In this document: positions 24,772 to 35,976 of the stretch, in pieces
How the letters are laid out: the number at the start of each line of letters is the position of its first letter
Numbering within the stretch: the stretch's first letter is position 1
Assembly (NCBI GenBank): GCA_021186555.1
Contig: JAJKFL010000014.1
Coordinates: 18,117,533 to 18,181,532, forward strand
Direction of reading: 5' to 3'
DNA: 64,000 bases
Origin: Reticulitermes speratus
Lineage: Eukaryota > Arthropoda > Insecta > Blattodea > Rhinotermitidae
Position numbers and translations under genes: made by a program
Notes under the pieces: model-generated
Told to the model about the DNA's origin: nothing
Seen by the model: only the letters and a program-made list of their open reading frames with translations
The model's database searches: none

Positions 24772-25080
24772 AGGAGCCAGGATAGCGTAGTCGGTTATAG
24801 CGACTAATATATGGTCTTGACTGTCCGGGGTTCCAATCCTGGCACGTGCGAGAGATTTTCTCTTCTCCAAAACGTCCAGACTGGTTCTGGGGCCCACCAG
24901 CCTCCTGTTCAAAGGGTAACGGCATCCTTTTCTGGAGGTAAAGCGGCCGGGGGGGGGGGGGGCTTGAAGTTTACTCATCACCTGCATGTAGTGCCGAGGC
25001 TAAGAATGAGTGGAGCCATACCTGTTCTTCACCTATGTGCCTTCATGGCGTGAACGCGGAAAGCTTCACCTTTTTTACGT
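24772..25080 (+). mobile_element. SINE family B copy directly after SINE A
   Basis: The head GATAGCGTAGTCGGTTATAG, the B box region GGGGTTCCAATCC, and the body AAGCGGCCGGGG with an expanded G run (24949-24963) match family B. It abuts the target duplication of the family-A SINE, so A appears to have inserted at the edge of this older element. Confidence 0.83.
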
Positions 25081-25104
25081 TTATCACTGTAATTTGTTTA
25101 GGTC

Positions 25105-25347
25105 TTTGTAAGTGGTAACTCTTCTGACTCGTGATGGGGGAGTTATCAGGTTCGAATCTCAGCAAGGATACCGATCATCCTGAGGGTTTTCATGGTTTTC
25201 CTCAGTTCCTCCAGTCAAATGTCGAGACAGTGCCCTAAATTAGGTCACTACGGCTTCCTTCCGCCTTTTCCAAATCATTATTATCTAATTATTCTCCAGT
25301 TTATAGGCCTATCCTTAATTACTGCTAGCGTCGTTAAATCAAGTAAC
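25105..25347 (+). mobile_element. SINE family F, tRNA-derived copy
   Basis: B box GGTTCGAATCTC near 25150 is followed by GGTTTTCATGGTTTTCCTCA, GAGACAGTGCCCTAAATTAG and CACTACGGCTTCCTTCCGCC, ending GCGTCGTTAAATCAAGTAAC. The same order of blocks recurs at 12016, 44350, 46960 and 47826. Confidence 0.75.
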
Positions 25348-25666
25348 AACAGACTGCGCGGGTAGGAGCTACTTTTAAGTGCGCCACCCAGTGTTTCCTT
25401 AACCATCAGTGCAATAAACTAAAAATACACACTAACTGATCAAGCCCGACATATTTCGAACCATCAGATTCAACTCCAGAGCTCATGAACCATATTTAAG
25501 CTATTAAAGTTTGAACAGCATTGCACCCACTTTAAAAATTTATTAAGATGTAGGAACTTTTCGTTGTTCCAAAGACCTATGTGGTATAATTAAAATCATG
25601 ATAAAACGTCATCTAAATTGCAGATTAGTGTAATTTTTTTCAAAATTGCGTTATGATATGTAACTA

Positions 25667-25849
25667 CAGTCGAACTCGGTTGAAACGTCATTTAAGGGAT
25701 TGAATATTTTGTCTTTATAAACGAGTGTTGTTCTAAGCAAGGAGTATAATGTTATGGTAAATAGTGAGGAATTGATTGGTACCACAGAATATCTGAAGCT
25801 ATAGACGAGGTGTCGCCTGAACCGATGTCGTTATAACCGGGTTCGACTG
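25667..25849. mobile_element. pogo/Tigger-like MITE
   Basis: 183 bp with terminal inverted repeats CAGTCGAACTCGG and CCGGGTTCGACTG, and TA next to the left end. The interior (GGTACCACAGAATATCTGA) matches 35792-35976 in reverse orientation. No transposase frame. Confidence 0.8.
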
Positions 25850-28756
25850 TGTTATATCTGTATCATGTCCAGTCATCTACCTGCCATGCGTGTACCGTAA
25901 TCGTAACTTGATTACTTTTTGATCCGCATAGGTGGATAATATCCAGAAATATTAATCAAAATAATTTACAAACAGTCGGATTTTGCTTGAATTTCGTATA
26001 AAATTTAGCTTTGGATTATTCAGTTCGACATATGCAGACTATATATTGTTGAAGGTCGAGTTAACTAGTTCAGATAGTCTCTGTGTGTGTGTGTCGTCAG
26101 TAGACGATCCGTATTAACTGCTCTATAATGTAAAGCCCCTGCATGCCTATTGTTATGTTTTTTAATATTTCATATGATAAGTCAAAAAAGGTTGTTGTTT
26201 GTATCATCTTGCGTCTGTTCATTGATTTAATTATACCTGATTTCCTATGTAAATATATTCATAGCCCCTGAAGACGAAATTTTGGTTTGAAAAGTGTCAC
26301 GATCCGGTATCTAATACATGTCTTTAATTGACTGTGCTCTGTTGTATTGTGTTGTGATGTAATGTTCGAGGAAGTATGCCAGTTGATAATACAACGATGT
26401 GGATCCCTTTGTGAAAGTAAACTGTACTAATAAATAATTTAAAGCCTTGCGACGCCCTTCTTTTCGCCCCATTTGAGGACTAATATTTGGCCAAAATGTT
26501 TTAACTTTGGGTCTCTTTGATGTAGTTCTTGTGTCGTAAGTTTTCCGTACGTCTTTCCTGTTTAGACGGTTCCAGCGCGGTTTGCAGTGACCAGTGTTTG
26601 AACGAGTGCCTGAACAGTATAGGTGTGTGCACAGGATGTCCACAATCCAGCAACGGCTTTGCAGGTGACAACACATGTCCCTGCTTGCATAAATAATGAA
26701 AAACCACAAATAGCTTGAGTTTCCGAAGTGTGAGGATTTCAGGGGGATATTTTATGTGAAATATAGCCTTATTTTCCATAGAGAATTGTATGTGTTTAGC
26801 CATTCTGGTTCAGTCGTAGAGATGCAAACTGGCCAAGCCGCATAGTTACGTTACGTGTTCTAGCTAATGTGTGGTACATTATCACTTGCGATGTGTTAAC
26901 TAATTTGGTTTAGTCTTAGTTATCACAAACGTTTGAGCCAGTTTGTTCCAATCATACGCAGTTAACTTAAGTTAATTCTCTCAGCTATTATTTTAATTGA
27001 ATTGTTTAGGTTACATATTGGTGGCACTGTCGATCAGGTTTACATTCGTTCATTGTTCCAGCCAGTGTTATATTTTGCAGCCAATTAGGGGGAAAGTTTT
27101 GGCTCATTATGGGGGAGTGACATCTTCCTGCTTGAAACTAAACCCAAAGTAGGGCCGAGTGCAGAGCGAGGTCACGGCATGTGGTAATTTGGCATGTCCC
27201 CCCTGAAATCGAGTCGGCGCAGGATCTGCTTGGTGTCAGAGAGAAGACAAAGCACAAGCATTGTCAAGTAAGACCATGCACAGTTAACTCGTACCAGTAC
27301 AGCAAGTCAACGATCCAGTTGGACTGGCACGAGTAGTGGTAACCATGTGATACCACCAGCAAGTTCCGGGAACACCTTACGACGCCTACTAACGAATGTC
27401 GCCGAAGAGTTATTAAGTGGGCATATTCATGCTTCATATTTGGGAATTCCCCGGTCAAATTACCTTTTCTGGAGGTCTACTAGTTTTTATGGTCTGTGAA
27501 TTTAGTCCTTCCAAGCAAATGTTGAGTAGTGAGTCATAGGAAGTCTCAATATATGCCACGACCGCTTCTTTCTACATCCAGTTTCATCTTGCCATTGCGT
27601 TCGATTCGTACTAACTACAGAGGGTGATACAGGATCGTGAAACAGCCAACGGACGGATAATATGTGTATATACATACACATACACATGTACATATGTATC
27701 ATCCGACTTCATGATACGCCCAAGTACCTTCACCTTCTGAATTGTGGCAGTCCCTAACTTTGCTTATATGGAGCCTCCACTGAATTCTCCTTCTCCATTT
27801 GCACAGCTTTCATTAAGATAATCAACCACTTTATAATTGGTCCGAGTTTGTGTTGAAGAGTTCTCTGCGATGTTTCATACTCTACTGGCCGTGTTGTTCT
27901 TTTGTTGCACAGAAACAGTGCATTATTACAAAATTAATCACCATTCCGCACTCCCCACCTTACTGACTCATTTTGGAATGTCATAGACGCCTGCATACAT
28001 GAGGGAAACAGTAGTGTGTGACACACTTGATGTAGGTAATATCGGTTACACAGGAGTACGATTTTGTCCTTGATAGTGGTTTCGCAGGGGAAAGTGAGAC
28101 CGTTGGATATTTATGACCAGTAACCGATGTATTCCAGCTAATAATACAGTAGTCTTTAGTGCATTTATGTCTTGTGAGGGCGAGTGAATTCTATTATGTC
28201 AGATAGAATTTTCTTTTGTGTTCTGTCTGCTTAGAGCTGTGCACAAATTTGTCTCCCATCCTTTTATAAACTGAACATCTAATAAATGACGACCAGTGGA
28301 AATTGTTAGACACTTATGTTTGTGATGGGATCTGTATGTTTCTCTGCAAGCTTCGCCAGGAGATAAGGGACCACAACCTGCGCTGTCAACGCCAAAGCGT
28401 TACTACTGAGTAACAAGAAATCCTTACACAATCAGAATTATCGTCTAATTAAGTACCTCTTTCCTGGAGCGCAATTTTGGTGGAATGCGGGATACATATT
28501 TACTGAAACATTCCTGGCTTTTTGTCTTCTACATGGTGTCACGTGTGTGAGTATTTCTCAGACGGATTTACGAGACAAAGAGCTGTGCGCTGGCGGATTA
28601 GGTGCAGCGATGGAGACTTGCCGCCCCCCCCCCCCCAAAAAAAAGCAAACGCAGCGGTTGTTTCTGAAGGACTACGCTCACCTAGCGAATTACAAAGATG
28701 GCCTTGCTATGTACTTTCAGAGCACAGCTATGAAAAGTGTGCAATATGTGGGAGAT
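25850..28756. other. Intergenic, possible repeat relics
   Basis: At 26265-26300, CCCCTGAAGACGAAATTTTG followed by GTTTGAAAAGTGTC resembles a decayed hammerhead-like core. At 27497-27625 part of a family-F SINE is readable (GCCACGACCGCTTCTTTCTA). Otherwise nothing recognisable. Confidence 0.45.
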
Positions 28757-28768
28757 CTCAAACTTGAG

Positions 28769-29056
28769 GTAAAGGTAAAGTTCTCCCTAGAACAGGCCAC
28801 GAAGGCCCAGAGGGGGAGTAGAGGTATAGCTGTACTCTTTATTTAACCTTGGCACTAGATGGGGGTGGGTGGTCAACTCCACACCCCGGCCGCTTTACCC
28901 CCGGGAAATAGACCCGGCACCCATTGTATATGAGGCTGGGTAGGCCCCAGAGCCGGTCTGGACTGGTGTGAAAAATCTCGCCCTCACCGGGATTCGATCC
29001 CCGGACCGTCCAGCCCGTAGCGAGTCGCTATACCGACTACGCTTTCCCGGCCCCTA
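28769..29056 (-). mobile_element. SINE family B copy with perfect TSD
   Basis: This is the reverse complement of the copy at 13806, nearly full length. It is flanked by an exact 12-bp duplication, CTCAAACTTGAG, at 28757-28768 and 29057-29068. The intact duplication and low divergence point to a recent insertion. Confidence 0.9.
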
Positions 29057-29924
29057 CTCAAACTTGAGATCAAACTTAATTCAGATTTAGTGAATTCGGT
29101 AGAATGACATGCGACAAGTGTAAGCTGTGTGATGTTATAAACGCTAGTTAGTGGGGACAAGCAGCCGGTTCCTGGTTGTTTGAGAGGCATCGCTTTTCTA
29201 AATAATTTGCTTTAATTTTCCAGATTTAATCCTGGAAAGTATTGGAATGGAATTAACTGCAGTCATTCAGTTTGCAACTAATACCATGGACTCTCCTCTC
29301 ATACCATGCAACTTTTAAAGATTAATATTTGTGTGTTAGCAAGTTCCTTACATGTACAGAGGCTGCACGTTAATACAGTTTTTTACGTTGACGTGCGCGT
29401 TTCAGTTTTGTAAGACGACCCGCAATATCTCATTAACAGTTGTTACAACATTTCGTTCCGATTATTGAAGGTGTTAATTTTAAAATTGTTCTTGCTACGA
29501 GAGCGTTACTTCGTACTATACAACTGTTTTTAGAATTTGTAAGTATCTCTGCTCTCCAAGTTGAAATATTTTGTCTGTGTATCGCCAACGTAACTTTTTC
29601 AAACCGATTATCAAATTTACTGATGCAGGTACATACAATACAGAACCTACTTTTTAGTCATTAATCCTTTAAACCACCTTGTGCCATCCGCTTTAACAAC
29701 CAGAACTCTGCGTTTCACCCACAGGCTGGTGTGTATGGTTCTCAGTAAACAGTTACACTTTGAACGTATGAAATGTCAACGATTGTAATGTAATATTTCT
29801 CAATAAGCAGGGGGGCTAGAAATGAGAACTACAAGCACTTCCTGAACAGTAGATCTATTAACCAGCTGGTCTTCGTGATGGACACGCGGTATGTTTACTG
29901 TAAGGTAGGAACTGAATTTTTAAG

Positions 29925-30086
29925 TACCGTATTTCCCGCCTCATAAGACGCATTTTTTTCCTGAGAAATTTTCCCCAAAATCACCCCGCGTCTTAATACC
30001 GAAGGGTTCAAATTGTAACAAATTCGCCAAAATACCTTGCTGATTATAGGGTGCGTCTTAGCTCTTGTAGCGTCTTAGGGGGCGGG
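29925..30086. mobile_element. Short MITE with 16-bp perfect terminal inverted repeats
   Basis: TACCGTATTTCCCGCC at 29925 and GGCGGGAAATACGGTA ending at 30086 are perfect reverse complements. AAGACGC and GCGTCTTA blocks extend the symmetry inward. It is 162 bp with no coding capacity. The superfamily is uncertain. Confidence 0.82.
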
Positions 30087-30393
30087 AAATACGGTAATAT
30101 TTAAATGAATTTCCTCATTGATATGGTTAATATGGCTCACGTCATTGTGACGTCTTCTGTCTTTCCGTCTCCTAATTGAGAACACATACGTTAGACTAAA
30201 ATACACAAATCTAATTTTACGTATTGATACGGGGCCTGGAACTTGGTCTGTCACCCCAAAATAAGAACATGGATTGATGGTGTGTAAAGATAGGGTTCTG
30301 ATGAGAATATTGTCTGAAGCTAAGGGAGAGGAATTAGCAAGGGTAAAAGGTAGAAGGTAAAGCTGTCCCGTCACATTCCAAGCAGGCACAGAG

Positions 30394-30623
30394 AGGAGGT
30401 AGAGGTAGAGGTATAGCTTTACTCCTTCTACCCCGGCACTAGAAGGGAGTGGGTGGTCAGCGCCACGCCTCGGCCGCTTTACCCCCCTCCCCTCCGACCG
30501 GTACTTATTTTACAGGAGGCTGGGTGGGCCTTGGGGGCCGAAAAATCTCGCCCCGCCGGGGTTTGAACTCCAGACCCTTCAGCCCGTCGGGAGTAGCTAT
30601 ACCGACTACGCTATCCCGGCCCC
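30394..30623 (-). mobile_element. SINE family B copy
   Basis: Reverse-oriented copy with a (GGTAGA)-like 3' tail at its left end, the B-family body, and the head CTATACCGACTACGCTATCC near 30600. The middle is shortened relative to the copy at 13806. Confidence 0.82.
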
Positions 30624-30847
30624 TAGTACCAAGGATACGGCATGAAAATTGTATAACTAGAAACGTTGTATTTTTGCTGTTTACCGCTTAGGCTTACTGT
30701 CACGATGATCAGACCAAAGAGGATGAGATGGTTGGGGCACGTATAGTGTGCATGGAAAAAAAATGTTCTGGTGAAGTACGCTGTCAGTTATTAAAATTAT
30801 GTAGCGTTGTTGGTAGCTAAATGTAATATGAGTATGGTGCATTTGTG

Positions 30848-30976
30848 GAATGATACTGACGGGGAAAAACCGACGCACGTGAAGAAAAGACAACTGTCCC
30901 AGTGCCACTGTGTCCACCACAAATCCCACATCAACTCTCCCGGGATGAAAACCGGGCCTCCGCAGTGACAGGATAG
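30848..30976 (-). mobile_element. SINE family C fragment
   Basis: Plus-strand AACTGTCCCAGTGCCACTGT, CACCACAAATCCCACATCAA and CCCGGGATGAAAACCGGGCC match the reverse complement of family C. The 5' head is cut. Confidence 0.68.
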
Positions 30977-30979
30977 TGT

Positions 30980-33789
30980 GCTTGGAAGAGCTGTGAAGTG
31001 CATACAAAACTTTAGTCTGAAAGCTTGAATGGAAGAGATGTAGATGGGAGTGCAGTACTGTAATAAGACATGTTAAGGGAACGGAGCGTGAGGGCCTGGG
31101 CTGCAGTTGACTATCTGAGGATGAGGTCCAGTGGAGGTTGTTGTGTTCGTGGTAATGGACCCTTATGTTCGATAAAAGGCGGAAATGATAGTAACTCCGC
31201 AAGAATAACTTCTATTTAGATGTACTTCATTTCATCCCGGAAGTAAACAGACTTGTCTGACATTTGCGCAGTCTGAAGGATATGTTTTGGGGTGTTTGAC
31301 ATTATCTTATTTGCAGTCCTTGCTGAGCTATACCGATAGGTTTGCAACGCTTCCAGTGTTACTGGGGTGGACAGATAAAGACTATCTTGGGTACCTTGAC
31401 GCCGTCTCACTATGACCTGGGTCTAACATCCCGAATGAAGCAAACAGTATCTGACAAACAACCCTCCCACAATGGTGCCCTCAATGTTTAAACACAAACA
31501 TGTATTTCTTGAAAAAAGGGCGGAAAGCACACGCAGGCTTAATTTGCTCAAGAGATTTTCTGCCTCTTCTGTCTCTCTTATGTTTCCGTTGCCGACATTT
31601 TGAGTATCTAAAATAAATCCGGAAATTTACATTAAATGATTGTTAAAACGAAAACGACACAGTGTCATAAATTACAAACGTGAAGTAGCGAAACTTTCAT
31701 CCAGCGAAGGAGAGGAATTTGAAGCTTATTATTTTACATAGTTCGCTTCCCGCGTTTGTAAGATGAGAGTGCTGGAAGCGAAGATAGATGGGCGTTGATG
31801 ATTGTGATGATTATGATGGCTAGAAGAAGTGGTCAGACTACGCAACAAGCGGACCCAGCTTCGTGAACCACTTAACCCAAAATTTTCGGTTAGGGTGACC
31901 GCCATACATGGGTACCAAGTGCAGCTGTAACACTGGGGTCGCGGGTTCTTTCATTTGTGCTATGTTCTTTGTGTTTGGAGGCCACTGAACGAGCTGACAG
32001 CCCTTCTAGGCAGTAGTTCTTGTTAACCTCTCTTCCTGCCGGTACCGATGTTTCCTCATGTTCGCTCACTGTCACAGACACCATCGGCACTCAGTGCCTG
32101 TAGCATGTTCAGTGTCGTCACGTAACGTCTCAAAAATCATGTAACATCGCTGTATGTGAGATCTTTCCTGCTTTATCGTAATCCATCTATCAACTGATCA
32201 ATATATCTGTTCATTTTATTCATTCGCCCATATATTTATTAGTCCACCCGTATTCATCCATATGCATTACGTCCATGTGCATCCAACTGTCCATCCATTT
32301 TCCCATTTATCTATCCATTCATCCTATTGTCCATCTGTCGTTCAGTGATACTGATTTATTACATATACAAATCTGCTACAAAGCTAATTGCACCTTAGGG
32401 ATCACGCGGCAAGGAATCATTAATTGTGTTTGTCTCGTTTAGTTAAATAGGCAGCATATCGAAAAATGTTTCAAATAAAAATTGTACATCTTAATGAGAC
32501 TCGTGTTCCATTCATTGAACGGTTTGCCTGTACGATGAGCCTTTCTTCTTAGTTTTCGGAATTCAGCTTGACATTTGTATAAAGTACTGTTCATTGGTCA
32601 GTTTTGATCTGTACACTCCGTAATTAAACTCTCCAAGTTGTGTGTATTTCGTACTATAAAGTAGGCTTCTATCGAAATCGGAGCCTATGCTTGGCCACGG
32701 GCCTGCATCTTGTCCATCATGCGTACTTTCTATGCTCTGTGTACAAATGACACAGAGGAACAGTTTACCCTTATTTTCTCATTTTCTACGGCTTCTTCAC
32801 CGTTTGGTCCGTGCGTCTCGTTTTGGGGCGTCCAAAATTTGTTGTCACGCGGTTAATGACTCAGTAACTTAGGAGCTACTCTGTTTATGTCCAGTAAAGT
32901 TTTGCAAAATTCGTTGTTTGCCTCATTCCTCAGAAGCACCTGAACTTGTCTATGGGTATGATTATTCATTGCGTCGACCCACAAACTGCATTAAATGAGT
33001 GACTGACACGCTTCAGCACTGGTCTCTGGGAACAGCATCCTGTTTCACGACACGTGACACTTCGTCAGGGCATTTATTACCAACAGGAGGTCATGGCTTG
33101 GATGTTTACAACTGCATCGTTGAAGAAACATTTCATGAAAACCAGAGCTTGTCAACGCTTGGCAGAATTGCTGTACTGTATTAACGACTGGACCTAGGAG
33201 TAGATGGAATGAATGAGATATTGAAATGAATGTCACAGATAGGATGGGAGGGTGTGCACAGAATTTATTTGGCTCACGGTTGGCGTTTGTAAACACGATA
33301 ATAATTATCGGATTCCAACGAAATTCGTGGAACTTCCTGATCAGCCGAGGCACTCCTAGTTTCTGAACTGGAACTCGTCTCCATACAGTTAGTTTGACCA
33401 GCGTCTGTCAGGGGTTCTGAAAAACGCAGGTATTTTTGGCCTAGATTAAAATCCCGCAACTTCCCGCGTGCTAAGCATGAGTGCTGTACATCCCTTCTCT
33501 CGCAATAAAATATATATCCCAGCACATCATGGCTGCCGGCTACTGTACTGTGTACTGTTATTTATCGTTGCTACAGTGGAAGCAGAAACGACATGGAAAC
33601 GAGCCCGCTGTGTTTGTACGGCCATGGACTGTGGACCAACCTTTGACCTCGTCGTTACATCGAACCACCGACTCCCTCCCCTCCCAGGCCGTCGTAGCTG
33701 GGAAATATTTCCATAACCATAATTTAGATTGCTGTTTATTATTATATAGGCCTACCGACTGTTGTGAAAGTTTTTCTTTGTTTTGTAAG
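30980..33789. other. Intergenic, no recognisable gene
   Basis: Apart from the CCAT-rich block at 32185, I see only short ORFs without motifs. Confidence 0.55.
32185..32345. repeat. Degenerate CCAT/ATCC-rich simple repeat
   Basis: Repeated CATCCATC-like words (GTCCATCCATTTTCCC, TATCCATTCATCC) over about 160 bp. Confidence 0.7.
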
Positions 33790-34143
33790 GCATAGGCTGG
33801 CTACTAATGTGGAGTGCGATAGTGCGGCCGTAGCTGGAGGGGAGGGCAAGATCTCTATGTGTAAGGGGGGTGAGGGGTGGACACGGAAAGGAGAACAGTA
33901 TGTGTACACGTAACTGTTTTCCTTCTTTAAGTAGGTTTATATTAATAAATATGGGCAAAACAAGCAAGTAGAATCGAAATGTCCTCGATATTTTGAACAG
34001 GGTTGACACACTCCAAAATGTTTTAGGATTTTTTATGTAAACTATATTAACAGGTTTTATTGTCACCACGACATGACACGTCGTCAGGTTCCCGATGGAG
34101 AAGACTGCCTCCCAGACGGGCCTGTGGAGGGTAGCTGCGAATT
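33790..34143 (+). repeat. 0.36-kb dispersed repeat, copy 2
   Basis: Colinear with 20631-20993, with small indels around the T-rich centre (TTTTCCTTCTTTAAG here, TTTCTTCTTCTTCTTGAAG there). The near identity over 350 bp shows a mobile or recently duplicated sequence of unknown type. Confidence 0.88.
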
Positions 34144-34959
34144 GATGACCGTAAAAACGACATCAATATCTTATATAGGTCAGGTTACTGGCCTGTCGTA
34201 CAAATACTGTGGCTGACTGTGAGACAGAAAATGAGGTCTGCGTGATCGTAGCGAGTTATAATGAAGTGTCGGGGAAATTTCTTCCTTGTTTATTTGTTGG
34301 AGAATTACGTCACTAGAGCCGGAAAAGGGAAACGTCCACTTCGGTCAGTCACATAAATGCTCACCACCGGATGTTACGATGGCGTGGTTTCTCGTGCGAT
34401 TTTCGCGGCAAACAGTCGTGAATATCACATTCGTAAAGTCTGAAGCGCATGTAGAATTCAAATATGACATTCATTTTCAAAGTTTCAACATTATCGCTGT
34501 CGTTACTTGTATGTACAGACGCGTTTGACGCTACAGTTTTGTCCGACGTCGCATGCAGGAGAATGAACAACAAACCCTTTTGCCCTGTGCATCCGTATGA
34601 AGTCTTATGAGGAAACTAGGCTGTTCTCTATAATTCGCACAGTGTGGGAGACACTAGGTTCCTGCCACATCTTCTGCACTGGCTCTACTGCCCATGTAGG
34701 ACCCTGGCCTTCTTCAAGGTCAATTTCCAGGCGCCTGTATCACAACTATTGTTCTCCAGCCTCTAACACCCATTTTCTTCAGATCATTTTCAACATTTTT
34801 CAACCATCTCCTTCCTGGCTTTAGATTTCTAAGTCTTCCTGTGCGGTTCAAACTCAATACATTTCATGTACAAATAACCGTCTCATTATTCCTTTTTTCT
34901 CGCATGGTTAGTTCTGGAAGATCCATCTGGTTTATCTTTCCTTCTAGTTCCTTAACATT

Positions 34960-35225
34960 AGGTTGGTTTTACGGGGTGGAGTTGTTAGCCCCACGCCCAA
35001 CCCCCAACCTGGAGGACCAGGGTATTTCTTTTAGTCTGGGTCATAACTCTTTATCTGTCTGCAAGGGAGACCCTGCCAATAGCTACGCTACCGTCGCCAT
35101 AGCTCTCAGGATCATTTGACCACTCAAGCCCACCACTACGTCAAAGCAGGGATACCTTCGGTGGGGTCCTGTCACATCGGCCCTACATTTTTGCCGCAAC
35201 ACTTGGGTTGCCACAGTGTTCATGG
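34960..35225 (-). mobile_element. Fragment of the (GAA)n-tailed repeat, reverse orientation
   Basis: GCCCAACCCCCAACCTGGAG, GAGACCCTGCCAATAGCTAC and CACTCAAGCCCACCACTACG are the reverse complement of blocks found at 41720-42020. The tail is not present. Confidence 0.55.
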
Positions 35226-35791
35226 ACTCCCATTATGAACAGACGTATGTTTTTTTGCACCAGCTAATGGCAATAAATTATATTACGTTATTTGGGGTGA
35301 GGGGCGGGGGGGGGGGAGTTTCGATGTGACAAGGAGGAGTAAGGGAGCGTCTGCAAAATTTATTGTATTATCACGGCCCTCAGGTCCAACGATATCGTTC
35401 ATGCAAGTACAATCACTCGATGGCCTGACAGAGGTGCTCACAATCCTTTCTTCCTTCTATCTTCCCTTAAGATTGGTTCATTTTAACCTTTCAGTGACGC
35501 TGGGTTTTTCATTCAAACGACTGGCCAGGAGTGAGGGGTTTTACATTTATAGTAATTCACGACCGTACAGTGCACCGAGGCTGGCAGAATATGATAAAGT
35601 AAATGTCCGTACAGTGCATCGAGGCGGACATTGAAGGGTGAAGTGGGTTGACACATTTACGTGTGTGACTACCATAATTTAAATACCAGTTTAAACCTAT
35701 AGGCCAAGAAATCGTGACGTGCCAAGACATTTACGGTTTTCACTGGCCAAATAAACACCCATGTCTAATTCATTTTTAACACCTTTAAATG

Positions 35792-35976
35792 CAGTCGAAC
35801 CCGATTATAACGATATCGTTTTATACGACACCTCTTCTATAGCGTCAGGTGTTCTGTGGTACCAATTAATTCCTCACTGTTAACCATAACATTATACTCC
35901 TCGGTTAGAGCAGCACTTGTTTATAACGACACAAATTAGTCAGTTCCTTTCGTTACGTTATAACCGAGATCGACTG
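35792..35976. mobile_element. pogo/Tigger-like MITE, second copy
   Basis: 185 bp, ends CAGTCGAACCCGATTATAAC and GTTATAACCGAGATCGACTG, followed by TA. The interior ACTGTTAACCATAACATTAT and TCTGTGGTACCAATTAATTC is the reverse complement of the copy at 25667-25849. Confidence 0.82.
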
